Source of the DNA: Paractinoplanes bogorensis
Lineage (GTDB): Bacteria > Actinomycetota > Actinomycetes > Mycobacteriales > Micromonosporaceae
DNA length: 64,000 nt
Assembly (NCBI RefSeq): GCF_018829635.1
Contig: NZ_JAHKKG010000012.1
Location: 62,001 to 126,000, forward strand
Reading direction: 5' to 3'
A program made the position numbers and the translations under genes. The notes beneath the pieces were generated by a model. The model ran no database searches and was not told where the DNA came from. It worked only from the letters and a program-made list of their open reading frames with translations. This document shows positions 16,852-25,426 of the stretch, in pieces (position 1 is the stretch's first letter; every line of letters starts with the position of its first letter).

Positions 16852-19011
16852 ATGAATTATTCAGTCCAAGCCCCGATCGTCGGCCAGCGGCCGCCGTCCT
16901 CGAATCCGGACGGTCAGCGCCACCGGCCGGCTCCGGCGAGCCCGAAAGCCGAGGGGCCGCACATCGGGTTCCGGCCCGACATCGAGGGCCTGCGAGCCAT
17001 CGCGGTCGTGCTGGTCGTGCTCAGCCACGTGGGGGTCGGCGCGTTCGCCGGCGGCTACGTCGGCGTGGACGTCTTCTTCGTCATCTCCGGCTTCCTGATC
17101 ACGACGCTGCTGCTCAAGGAACTCGGCAAGACCGGCACGATCTCGCTGCGCGGCTTCTATGCCCGGCGCGCGGTCCGGCTCCTGCCCGTCTCGGCCGTGG
17201 TGCTGGTCGCCACCGTGGTCGCGGCGTGGTTCTGGCTGCCCGCCACCCGGTTCAAGTCGATCTCGCTGGACGCCCTGTACAGCACGTTCTACGGCATCAA
17301 CTGGCGTCTCGCGTACGAGGGAACCGACTATCTCAACGCCACCGCCGCGCCCTCGCCGCTGCAGCACCTGTGGTCGCTCGCGGTCGAGGAGCAGTTCTAT
17401 CTGATCTGGCCGCTGCTGCTGCTCGCCGTCTGGTCGGGGCGCCGGGCCAACCGCCGGGCCATGGTCGCGCTGAGCCTCCTGGTCGTGGTCTCGCTCGTGG
17501 TCAGCGTCCAGCAGACAGCCGGCGCGGCGCCGTGGGCCTACTTCGGGTCGCACACCCGGGCCTGGGAGCTGGGCATCGGGGCGCTCGTAGCGGTGTCCGG
17601 GGGCTTCCTACGCCGTACGCCGAAAGCACTTGCCGCCATGCTCACGTGGGGCGGTCTGGTGGCCGTCGTCGCCGCAGCCGTCACCTTCGACAAGTCGACC
17701 GCGTTCCCCGGCTACGTTGCCCTTCTGCCCGTGCTCGGCACCGCCGCCGTGATCGCCGGTGGCACCAGCGCGGCCGGCTGGGGCGCGGGCACGCTGATCG
17801 GCACCGGCCCGTTCCGCTTCATCGGCAAGCTCTCCTACGGCTGGTATCTGTGGCACTGGCCGGTCCTGATGATCTGGCCGGCCGCACTGTCGCGAACCGC
17901 GAGCGTCAAGACCAACCTGATGTTCGCCGTCGCCGCGCTCGCCCTGGCCTGGGTCACCTACCACCTGGTGGAAAACCCGATCCGGATGCGGCCGTGGCTG
18001 CGCGGCCGGGCCCGCCGGGGTCTGAGCCTGGGTCTCATCCTGTCCGCCTCGGCCGCCGGGTTCGCGCTCTTCGTGAGCCAGTACACGCCCCCGCTGCCGT
18101 CCGGACCGTCGGCCCCGAACACCCAGGCCGAGCTGGCCAACGCGGCCGACCCGCAGGCCCGCCTGACCGAGCTGATCACCGCGTCGACCCGGGGCACGGT
18201 GCTGCCCGGCAATCTGACGCCCAAGGTGCCGGAGGCGGGTGATCAGAGCCCGCAGATCTACCGCGACCAGTGCCACTTCAACTACACCCAGACCAGGCAG
18301 AACAAGGATTGTGTGTACGGCGATCCGGCCGGCACCCGGACGATGTATCTGATCGGCGACTCGCACGCCGCCCACTGGTTCCCGGCCGTCGACGACGTCG
18401 CCAAGAACCACGGCTGGCGACTGGTCGCGCTGACCAAGGCGTCCTGCCAGCTGCCCGAGGTGCTGACCTTCAACCCGGCGCTCAAACGGCCCTACACCGA
18501 GTGCGTGACCTGGCGTGACCAGATCCTCGAGCGGGTCGCGGCCGACAAGCCCGACCTGGTCGTGATGGCCTCCAACGACCTCGACAACGGCGGCATCATC
18601 CAGGCCGACGGGCGCAACCTGGGCGTCACCGGCACCGAAGACAACCCGGTCTGGGTCGAGCGCTGGAAGCAGACCTGGGCCAAGCTCGACGGCATCCCGA
18701 AGGTCCTGCTCCAGGACACGCCGTGGCCCGCGAGCGACGCCCCGGAGTGCGCGGCGGTCAACGCCCGCTTCCTGTCGAAGTGCGACCGCCCGGTGGCCAA
18801 CGCGATCGAGGAGAAGGACAAGCGCGAGCTGGTGGCCGAGGCAGCCGGCGCGGCCGGCATCCGGGTGATCGATCCGACCCCGTGGTTCTGCGACGACACC
18901 AGGTGCCCGGTCATCGTCGGCAACACCCTGGTCTACAAGGACGACAGCCACATGACGCTGGCATACGCCCACGCGCTCGCCCCGGTCGTCGACCGGGCAC
19001 TGTTTCCCTAA
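16852..19011 (+). CDS. Acyltransferase 3-SGNH hydrolase fusion, OafA/YrhL-like
   Basis: A 719-residue membrane O-acyltransferase. Residues about 40-370 form the ten-helix acyltransferase-3 domain, with RPDIEGLRAIAV at the start, GGYVGVDVFFVISGFL, the HLWSLAVEEQFYLIWP motif and WYLWHWP. After a linker comes an extracytoplasmic SGNH domain with GDSHAAHW (nucleophile about Ser504) and the DDSH block (Asp697, His700). Such proteins acetylate cell-surface polysaccharides. The stop at 19009-19011 lies in the target duplication of the adjacent IS, which leaves the gene intact. Confidence 0.93.
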   Translation: MNYSVQAPIVGQRPPSSNPDGQRHRPAPASPKAEGPHIGFRPDIEGLRAIAVVLVVLSHVGVGAFAGGYVGVDVFFVISGFLITTLLLKELGKTGTISLRGFYARRAVRLLPVSAVVLVATVVAAWFWLPATRFKSISLDALYSTFYGINWRLAYEGTDYLNATAAPSPLQHLWSLAVEEQFYLIWPLLLLAVWSGRRANRRAMVALSLLVVVSLVVSVQQTAGAAPWAYFGSHTRAWELGIGALVAVSGGFLRRTPKALAAMLTWGGLVAVVAAAVTFDKSTAFPGYVALLPVLGTAAVIAGGTSAAGWGAGTLIGTGPFRFIGKLSYGWYLWHWPVLMIWPAALSRTASVKTNLMFAVAALALAWVTYHLVENPIRMRPWLRGRARRGLSLGLILSASAAGFALFVSQYTPPLPSGPSAPNTQAELANAADPQARLTELITASTRGTVLPGNLTPKVPEAGDQSPQIYRDQCHFNYTQTRQNKDCVYGDPAGTRTMYLIGDSHAAHWFPAVDDVAKNHGWRLVALTKASCQLPEVLTFNPALKRPYTECVTWRDQILERVAADKPDLVVMASNDLDNGGIIQADGRNLGVTGTEDNPVWVERWKQTWAKLDGIPKVLLQDTPWPASDAPECAAVNARFLSKCDRPVANAIEEKDKRELVAEAAGAAGIRVIDPTPWFCDDTRCPVIVGNTLVYKDDSHMTLAYAHALAPVVDRALFP
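19008..19011. repeat. IS target-site duplication, left copy (right copy 20593-20596)
   Basis: CTAA occurs immediately outside both inverted repeats. The left copy supplies the TAA stop of the acyltransferase gene; the right copy supplies the stop (CTA, read as TAG on the minus strand) of the DUF1707 gene. Confidence 0.85.
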
Positions 19012-19061
19012 CTTGAGTTTTAACGTGTGGCTGGGTGGTATCGACCCCGGTTGATCATGAG

Positions 19062-19119
19062 GGCAGCCCTTGATTGATCATCTTCTTGTCGAGGGAAGAA
19101 AACCGAATCAAGGGCTGCC
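19062..19119 (+). promoter_or_regulatory. Hairpin covering the transposase ribosome-binding site
   Basis: A perfect 14-bp inverted repeat (19062-19075 with 19106-19119) encloses a 30-base loop that holds a further 5-bp stem (19083-19087 with 19096-19100). The AAGGG that serves as Shine-Dalgarno for ATG 19122 (19110-19114, 7 bases away) lies in the 3' arm, so folding would hide it. This fits the known strategy by which IS elements limit translation from read-through transcripts; function here is inference. Confidence 0.6.
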
Positions 19120-19121
19120 TG

Positions 19122-20584
19122 ATGATCAGTGTGCCTGACGTGGATCCGGCTGGTGCTTTCGGGCGTCTGGCCGAGTTCCGGGCCGAGTTCCACCGTTGTC
19201 TGACCGCACGCCGTGATGCGTTGTTCGAGCTGGTAGACGCTGTGTTGTGCGGGGATACACCGGTGCGTTCGCTGGCTGAGTTGTCCCTGGCGGGACAGCA
19301 TCGGCGTGGTCACGGCGCGATGTATGCGGGGTTGAACCGCGGCCGGGTCGATATCGACCGGTTGCGGACCGCGGTGGCCGCGGTGCCGGTCCCGCGGGCC
19401 GCGGACGGCCGGGTCGTCCTGGCCGTGGACGTGACGTGCTGGCTGCGTCCGGAGCCCACACGTCGCCGCAGCGGGTGCTGTGTCACACCTACGGCCGGGC
19501 GAAAGACTCCCACGTCGGTGTTCCAGGCTGGCCCTATTCGGTGGTGGTCGCGTTGGAATCAGGACGGCATTCGTGGACGGCCCCGCTGGACGCCCGCCGC
19601 CTGGCGCCCGTTGACGACGCCGCCACGGTGACCGCCGGGCAGCTGCGTGAGGTCGTCGAGCGGCTGATCCTCGCCGGGCAGTGGCAGCCCGGCGAGCCCG
19701 ATATCTGGATCGTCGCGGATGCCGGCTACGACGGTCCCCGGCTGGCGCTACTGCTGCAAGATCTGCCCGTGAACGTGCTGGTCCGGATGCGGTCGGACCG
19801 GGTTCTGCGACGGGCCGCACCGCCCCGCGAACCCGGCACGATGGGCCGCACGAAACGCCACGGCGGTGAGTTCATCTTCGGCGACCCCACCAGCTGGGGC
19901 AGCCCGGACACCAGCATCACCGCCACGACCCGGCTCTACGGCACGGCGAGTGTGCTGGCCTGGCAACGGCTACACCCCCGCCTGACCCATCGCACCGCGT
20001 GGATCGGTCATGCCGGTGTCCTGCCGGTCATCGAGGGCACCGTCGTCCTGCTACGCGTCGAACGGCTGCCATCGGGCGCGACCGCGAAACCGGTCTGGCT
20101 GTGGTCCTCGATCCCCGCCGCCAACAGCAACACCGTCGACCTGCTCTGGCAAGCCTTCCTGCGCCGCTTCGACGTCGAGCACACCTTCCGCATGCTCAAA
20201 CAAACCCTCGGCTGGACCAGCCCGAAACTACGCGACCCCGCCACCGCCGACCGGTGGACCTGGCTGCTGCTAGCCGCCTACACCCAGCTCCGCCTCGCTC
20301 GAACACTGGTCGCTGACCTACGCCGGCCCTGGGAACGCCCCGCCCCACCCGAACGCCTCACCCCGGCCCGCGTCCGAAGAGGGTTTCGGCACCTGCACAC
20401 ACAAACCGGCACTCCCACCAGCGCACCGAAACCCACCCGACCAGGACCAGGACGACCACCCGGACGCCCCAACAACCGACCAGCCACCCGCCACGACGTC
20501 CACATCGTCACCAGAACAAACCGCCCCAGCAACACCACCAAAAAGAAGACCCCGACCACCCCGCGGCCCCGCCGCACAGGTTAA
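19122..20584 (+). pseudogene. IS transposase, frameshifted
   Basis: The N-terminal part is read in one frame from ATG 19122 to about 19450 (ending in VLAVDVTCWLRPE) and the rest in the -1 frame from about 19450 (AHTSPQRVLCHTYGRAKDS onwards) to the stop at 20582-20584. Joining the frames gives a normal-length DDE transposase of about 485 residues with VLAVDV (first acidic residue), IVADAGYDG (second) and FDVEHTFRMLKQTLGW (the final glutamate helix). One missing base near GGAGCCC explains the break. No heptameric slippery site was seen, so this looks like a mutation rather than programmed shifting. The last 55 residues are Pro/Thr/Arg-rich and poorly structured. Confidence 0.8.
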
Positions 20585-20592
20585 AACTCAAG

Positions 20593-21042
20593 CTAAGCGC
20601 GGTTCCGGATGAGCTGGACGCCGACCGTGGTCGCGGCCAGCGCCGCCCCCGGCACGAGCATCCACACCGGCCAGGGGTAGACGCCCGAGTCGCTGCCGAC
20701 CACGACCAGGCCCCAGACGACCAGGTTGACCACCGTCAGCGAGGCCCAGATGGTCCACAGCACGAGCATCGCGGTCGGTAGCCGGCGGGCCGCGCGGCGC
20801 CGCTCGGCGTCGCGGCGGGCCCGCACCTCAGTCGCGCTCTGCCCCGGCCGGGGCAGGTCGGTCAGGAGCATCAGCAGTTCCTGGTACGTCTTCGACGAAT
20901 AGGCGAGCGCCGTCCGTTCGTCGTACTCGTGCAGCGTGAGACGACCCTCGTCGAGGGCCGTCTTGAGCTGCTCGGCGACCTTCTGCCGGTCGGCGTCGGC
21001 GGCCCGCATCGTCTCGATGTCGGCCCGGACCTCTTTCGCCAT
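20593..21042 (-). CDS. DUF1707 domain membrane protein (SHOCT-like N-terminus)
   Basis: A 149-residue protein. Residues about 12-60 form the DUF1707 domain, with MRAADADRQKVAEQLKTAL, DEGRLTLHEYDERTALAYSSKT and LLTDLP. Two membrane helices follow, the second after YPWPVWML. DUF1707 is common in actinobacteria, usually at the N-terminus of small membrane proteins; its role is not established. ATG 21042. Two related genes lie at 62637-63740. Its TAG stop is inside the IS target duplication, and it still ends at the same residue it would have had before insertion. Confidence 0.85.
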   Translation of the reverse strand: MAKEVRADIETMRAADADRQKVAEQLKTALDEGRLTLHEYDERTALAYSSKTYQELLMLLTDLPRPGQSATEVRARRDAERRRAARRLPTAMLVLWTIWASLTVVNLVVWGLVVVGSDSGVYPWPVWMLVPGAALAATTVGVQLIRNRA

Positions 21043-21118
21043 CAGACGCTCCTTCGCACCCCCGTCGATCGGGTCAGGCTATCGGAGCGTCCCCAGCGCC
21101 CGGCAGAGGGAAATTCCC

Positions 21119-22375
21119 CTATTGGCTGAGTGCCTCGCGCAGACGGTCGGTGGCCCGCCGGTCGGCCCGGGCGATCGAACCGTGCGGCACGGCCGCGACC
21201 AGCGCGGCCACCATCAGCACGGCCGACGCGAACGCGAACGCCCACCCGAGTCCACCCGGCTGGTCCACGATGGCTCCGGCCACCGCGCCACCGGCGGCAC
21301 TGCCGGCCACCGAGACGGTGACGACCCAGGTGTACGCCTCGTTCAGCATCGCCGGCGGCGACAGCCGACCGACCAGATTGGTCTCCACGGTCAGCGCCGG
21401 GGCGATGACCGCACCCCCGAGCACCAGCGCCACGCCCAGCCAGAGCGGGCTCGGCATGAAGGCCAGCACCAGGAAGCTGGTGGAGACCGCGCCGAGCAGC
21501 CACGCGAACTGCCGGGGCAGCTCCATCGCGGGCCGCCGGGTGCCGAACCAGATCCCGCCGATCGCGCTGCCGACACCCCAGATGCCGAGCAGGACGCCGC
21601 CCAGGCCGTCTCCGCCGCCGTGCTGGCTCGCGTAGGCCGGGACGATGACGCCGGCCGCACCGAACCCGATGCCGAGCGCGATCACGCACACCAGCAGGGC
21701 CGGGAAGCCGGACACCTTCAGCGGCCCCAGACCGCGGGCCGCCGCGTCGTGCTCGGGCCGGTGCGGTTGCCGCATGACCGGCAGCCGTGAGATCCACAGG
21801 GTGCCGGCGAACGTCGCCACCGCGGCTCCCAGCAGCGCCGTGGCTGGGCTGGTGACCACCACGAAGGCCGCCACGAGCATCGGGCCGAGCACGAAGACCA
21901 ACTCGAACAGGGAGGTCTCGGCGGCGATGGCGGCACCGCGCAGGTGGTGCCGGCCGCCGCCCGGCTCGGTCATGTCGGTCCAGGCCCGCCGGATGGCCGC
22001 GGTGAGCGGCGGATAGGTGGCACCGGCCAGGGCCGCGGCCACGAAGATCCACGGCAGCGCCGCCGAACCGCCCCGGCTGATCAGCACCAGTGCGACCAGG
22101 GCGAGCGGGTGCAGCACGGCGGTCGCGGTGAGGATCGGCGCCGGGCCGATGCGGTCGGCGAGCCGGCCCGCGACCGGGCTCAGCGCCGCGCCGGCCAGGG
22201 CGTAGACGCCACCGGCGAGGCCGGCCGCGGCATAGCTGCCGGTCGAGGCCTGCACGAGCAGCAGCAGGGCCAGCGGGGTCATGCCGATCCCGAGACGGGC
22301 GAGTACTCCTACGCTCAGCAGGACCCGTCCGCCCGGCAGATGCCAAACGCTCAGATACTGACGCAACGCGGTCAC
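21119..22375 (-). CDS. MFS transporter, drug-export-like
   Basis: A 418-residue protein with about 12 hydrophobic segments and the motif [26 protein letters not shown] (MFS motif A, GRLADR) between helices 2 and 3. The two six-helix halves are separated by a hydrophilic loop near residue 205. Sequence type suggests an exporter of drugs or small molecules in the cytoplasmic membrane; substrate unknown. Start is GTG 22375, preceded by GAGGAGG at good spacing. Confidence 0.85.
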   Translation of the reverse strand: MTALRQYLSVWHLPGGRVLLSVGVLARLGIGMTPLALLLLVQASTGSYAAAGLAGGVYALAGAALSPVAGRLADRIGPAPILTATAVLHPLALVALVLISRGGSAALPWIFVAAALAGATYPPLTAAIRRAWTDMTEPGGGRHHLRGAAIAAETSLFELVFVLGPMLVAAFVVVTSPATALLGAAVATFAGTLWISRLPVMRQPHRPEHDAAARGLGPLKVSGFPALLVCVIALGIGFGAAGVIVPAYASQHGGGDGLGGVLLGIWGVGSAIGGIWFGTRRPAMELPRQFAWLLGAVSTSFLVLAFMPSPLWLGVALVLGGAVIAPALTVETNLVGRLSPPAMLNEAYTWVVTVSVAGSAAGGAVAGAIVDQPGGLGWAFAFASAVLMVAALVAAVPHGSIARADRRATDRLREALSQ

Positions 22376-22530
22376 TTTCCCGTCCTCCTCGTGTGCTGTG
22401 TAACGACCGATCAGGCCACCCGGACCTTAACGGCCGGAGGCCTCGCAACACATCCGCAATATGAGGTGTGGTGTCGGGAAACACAGCGAGGGGCCGCCCT
22501 TCTCGGGCGACCCCTCGTGCGGAGGAAAGG

Positions 22531-23403
22531 TCAGCGTGCGTACTGGATCGCACCGGCCTGCTGGCGCAGGCGGGCGACGCGCTCCTCCATCGGCGGGTGG
22601 GTGGAGAACAGCTTGGCCAGGCCGCCACCCCGGAACGGGTTGGCGATCATCAGGTGGGCGGCGCTGGTGAGCCGGTTGTCGGCCGGCAACGGCATCCGCT
22701 GAGCCCCGTAGTGGATCTTTTCCAGGGCGCCGGCCAGGGCCAGCGGGTCGCGGGTCAGGGTGGCACCGTCGGCGTCCGCCTGGAACTCCCGGTTACGGCT
22801 GATCGCCAGCTGGATGACACTGGCGGCGAGCGGGCCGAGGATCAGCATCAGCAGCAGGGCGGCCGGGTTCGGGCTGTCGTCGTCGTCCGACCCGCCGAGC
22901 GGCAGGAAGATCGCCAGCTGGGCGAACATCGTGATGATGCCGGCCAGCGCCCCGGCCACGCTCGAGATCAAGATGTCGCGGTTGTAGACGTGCGACAGCT
23001 CGTGCCCGATCACGGCCCGCAACTCACGCGGACTGAGCAGGCGCACGATCCCCTCGGTCACGGCCACCGCCGCGTGCTGCGGGTTGCGGCCGGTCGCGAA
23101 CGCGTTCGGCTGCAGCGTCGGCGACACGTAGAGCCGCGGCATCGGCTGCCCCGCGGTCTGCGAGAGCTCCCGCACCATCTGGTGGAGTTCGGGGAACTGC
23201 GCCTCGCTGACCGGCTGCGCGCGCATCGCCCGCAGGGCCAGCTTGTCGGAGAAGAAGTAGGTGCCGGCGTTCATCGCCAGCGAGATGAGAACGGCGAAGA
23301 CCAGACCGCCACTGCCACCGAGCCAGTAGCCGGCACCCAGGATGAGGGCGGTCAGCAGACCCAGCAGAGCGGCCGTCTTGAGGCCGTTGTGATGGCTGTG
23401 CAA
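22531..23403 (-). CDS. htpX: Zinc metalloprotease HtpX homologue
   Basis: A 290-residue M48 peptidase anchored in the membrane. The HELSH motif at residues 134-138 gives two zinc ligands and the catalytic glutamate; the third ligand is Glu206 in SRNREFQADADG. Helices at about 10-28, 32-50, 146-170 and 180-200 frame the active site, which faces the cytoplasm. HtpX degrades misfolded membrane proteins. The start is TTG 23403, with AGGAG 6 bases before it. The FTSTHPP-type end (LFSTHPPMEERVARLR) is also diagnostic. Confidence 0.93.
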   Translation of the reverse strand: MHSHHNGLKTAALLGLLTALILGAGYWLGGSGGLVFAVLISLAMNAGTYFFSDKLALRAMRAQPVSEAQFPELHQMVRELSQTAGQPMPRLYVSPTLQPNAFATGRNPQHAAVAVTEGIVRLLSPRELRAVIGHELSHVYNRDILISSVAGALAGIITMFAQLAIFLPLGGSDDDDSPNPAALLLMLILGPLAASVIQLAISRNREFQADADGATLTRDPLALAGALEKIHYGAQRMPLPADNRLTSAAHLMIANPFRGGGLAKLFSTHPPMEERVARLRQQAGAIQYAR

Positions 23404-23469
23404 CAGGACTCCTTAGACATGTGACCGGGTTGTGGTCACGTACCTATGGAACGTCGCTGGCCTGCGGTT

Positions 23470-24294
23470 TCATCCATCGTGAGCTGTGAGTTGACTGAGC
23501 GCCAGCCACCCGAAGATTTCCCCGTACGTATCCACGCCCGGGATGTGCCCGCCGGAGTATTCGTATCCACGCGCTCCCGGAACACTCGCCCGGATCCACG
23601 CCTCGTCCTCAGCCGGCACAGCGGTGTCGTCCGAGCCCCGCCAACTGCCCACCGGCACGGCGATCGCACCCGGGTCGAAGCCCCACGGCCGCCCGAAGGC
23701 GAGGGTGTCGTCCACCCATCCGTCGATGCTCTCCACGAACGTAGCCCGCAGCCGGGCCACCGCATCCGGATCGTCGCGGGCCGGAGGTCCCGGCACCCAC
23801 GGCACCTCGGGCCCGCCCGCCGCGATCTTCTCCATGACCCCCGCGCCGTTTCGCGTGACGCTGGAGCGCACCTGTTCCTCCGGCGGGGCCGGCGGCCGCG
23901 GCATGATCCCCGACAGCACAGCGCACCGAGCGACCCGGTCACCGAGCAGGGCGGCGGTCGCCAAGGCATGCGGGCCACCGCCCGAACCCCCGAAGACCCC
24001 AAACCTTCCCCACCCGTACGCGTCGGCCAGCGCCCGCGTGTCCGCAGCGGCGTCGGCCACCGACCGTCCGGGCTGCCGCGTCGACCCGCCGTAGCCGGGC
24101 CGGTCGTAAACGAGCAGGCGCAGCCGGCTGCGCTCCATCACACCGATCAGATCGGGCCGCTTCCATCGACAGCTGGGCGAGCCACTGTGAAAGATCACCG
24201 GGACCCCGTCCGCGGGCCCGTACAGGCAATAGCGAAGCACCCGCCCATCCGGGGTGGCGAGCTCATCAGTAGTCGGCAAGGTCATGCCGGTCAT
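23470..24294 (-). CDS. Alpha/beta hydrolase
   Basis: A 274-residue alpha/beta-hydrolase fold protein. The nucleophile elbow is GGSGGG around Ser104; YDRPGYGGS is the strand-5/oxyanion area; a conserved histidine lies in SGGHIPG near the end. The substrate is unknown. ATG 24294 or ATG 24285 could be the start; they differ by three residues. The tRNA-Tyr terminator lies between it and the tRNA gene. Confidence 0.82.
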   Translation of the reverse strand: MTGMTLPTTDELATPDGRVLRYCLYGPADGVPVIFHSGSPSCRWKRPDLIGVMERSRLRLLVYDRPGYGGSTRQPGRSVADAAADTRALADAYGWGRFGVFGGSGGGPHALATAALLGDRVARCAVLSGIMPRPPAPPEEQVRSSVTRNGAGVMEKIAAGGPEVPWVPGPPARDDPDAVARLRATFVESIDGWVDDTLAFGRPWGFDPGAIAVPVGSWRGSDDTAVPAEDEAWIRASVPGARGYEYSGGHIPGVDTYGEIFGWLALSQLTAHDG

Positions 24295-24316
24295 CTAACC
24301 GAATGGCGGAAACGCA

Positions 24317-24346
24317 AAAGGCCCCCGACCGAAGTCGAGGGCCTTT
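24317..24346 (-). terminator. Rho-independent terminator of tRNA-Tyr
   Basis: A 13-bp stem with one mismatch (24317-24329 with 24334-24346) and a CGAA loop. On the minus strand it is followed by TTTT and a second short T run. It lies directly downstream of the tRNA gene. Confidence 0.75.
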
Positions 24347-24357
24347 CTGTCTGCCTG

Positions 24358-24438
24358 TGGCGGGTGAAGGATTCGAACCTTCGAAGCTTTCGCGACGGAT
24401 TTACAGTCCGCTCCCATTGGCCGCTCGGGCAACCCGCC
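24358..24438 (-). tRNA. tRNA-Tyr (anticodon GTA)
   Basis: Reading the minus strand, 81 bases fold as a type II tRNA. The acceptor pairs GGCGGGT with ACCCGCC; the anticodon arm is GACTGTAAATC with GTA; the long variable arm (CGTCGCGAAAGC...) and GGTTCGAATCC T loop are present. CCA is not encoded. Confidence 0.93.
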
Positions 24439-24585
24439 TGGGCACACCACCACAGTTTCCCGTGGCAGCGGAGAACAGCTTAGCCGTACCGCGGACCGGA
24501 TTCGCAACCGGGTACGGTCGGCATGTCGGGGGCCGGTCGACGGCTCCCGTTCATCCCGCCGAAAGCCAGCCGCAGGAGTCTGATC

Positions 24586-25080
24586 ATGGCAGCCAGCCCG
24601 TCCTTCGACATCGTGAGCAAGGTCGATCAGCAGGAGGTCGACAACGCGTTCCACCAGGCGGAGAAGGAGCTCGGCACCCGCTTCGACTTCCGGGGCACGG
24701 GCACGACCGTCGCCAAATCGGGGGAGAACGGGATCACCATCACCTCGGAGACCGAGGAGCGGGCCTCGGCCGCGCTCGACGTCTTCAAGGAGAAGCTCGT
24801 CAAGCGGAACATCTCGCTCAAGTCGCTCGACGCGGGGGAGCCCCGGCAGTCCGGCAAGACCTACAAGATCGACTGCAAGGTCATCGAGGGCATCGAGACC
24901 GACAAGGCCAAGGCGATCAGCAAGAAGATCCGCGACGAGGGCCCCAAGGGTGTGCAGGCCCAGATCCAGGGTGACCAGCTGCGGGTGACCGGCAAGAAGC
25001 GCGACGATCTGCAGGCCGTCATCGCGCTGCTCAAGGCCGAGGACTTCGGCGTCGCCCTCCAGTTCACCAATTACCGCTGA
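24586..25080 (+). CDS. YajQ family cyclic-di-GMP-binding protein
   Basis: A 164-residue YajQ protein: the N-terminus [21 protein letters not shown] and the middle [21 protein letters not shown] are the family signature; two ferredoxin-like folds make a compact cytoplasmic protein. YajQ homologues bind cyclic di-GMP in Xanthomonas, where they affect gene control, and nucleic acids in other cases. ATG 24586 follows GCAGGAG. It is 2 kb upstream of a GGDEF-EAL protein, an intriguing but unproven link. Confidence 0.93.
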   Translation: MAASPSFDIVSKVDQQEVDNAFHQAEKELGTRFDFRGTGTTVAKSGENGITITSETEERASAALDVFKEKLVKRNISLKSLDAGEPRQSGKTYKIDCKVIEGIETDKAKAISKKIRDEGPKGVQAQIQGDQLRVTGKKRDDLQAVIALLKAEDFGVALQFTNYR

Positions 25081-25111
25081 TCCGGGCGGCTCATGGCCCC
25101 AGACTGGGGCC

Positions 25112-25414
25112 ATGAGCACCAGTGCTTGGACGATGCTGGCCGGCGGCCTGGCCGGGGCCGGGCTGGCGGTGTTCGGCCTGGTCATCCTGGTGACCGGCCG
25201 GGCTCCGACGCCGACCTCCCGGGCCTTCCGTTCGGTCCGCGACGCCGGTTTCTACCACTTTCTCTTCGGCACCTCGCTGGGCCTGGTGGTGATCGCCACG
25301 GGTATCAACAGTCCCGTCGTCACCACCACGATCACCGTGCTTGCCATGATCATGGCGGCGGTGGCCCTGGTGCGGTTCCGGCCGCGGGCCCGGCAGAGGC
25401 CCGTCAATCGATAG
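25112..25414 (+). CDS. Small membrane protein, 100 residues
   Basis: Three predicted membrane helices: about 8-28, 48-65 and 70-90, with a basic C-terminus (RFRPRARQRPVNR) on the cytoplasmic side. No family was recognised. It starts at ATG 25112, 32 bp after yajQ, and is followed by the sulfurtransferase gene after 12 bp, so the three probably form an operon. Confidence 0.75.
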   Translation: MSTSAWTMLAGGLAGAGLAVFGLVILVTGRAPTPTSRAFRSVRDAGFYHFLFGTSLGLVVIATGINSPVVTTTITVLAMIMAAVALVRFRPRARQRPVNR

Positions 25415-25426
25415 GGAGTTCCGAGG

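Larger units (their letters stand above)
19012..20592 (+). mobile_element. Complete insertion sequence, probably IS701-type, 1581 bp
   Basis: Perfect 13-bp terminal inverted repeats occur at 19012-19024 and 20580-20592. They are flanked by a 4-bp direct repeat, CTAA, at 19008-19011 and 20593-20596, so the ends are well defined. The 4-bp duplication and its YTAR-like form fit the IS701 family as I recall it; the family call is inference. The single gene inside is a DDE-type transposase split by a frameshift. Confidence 0.9.
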
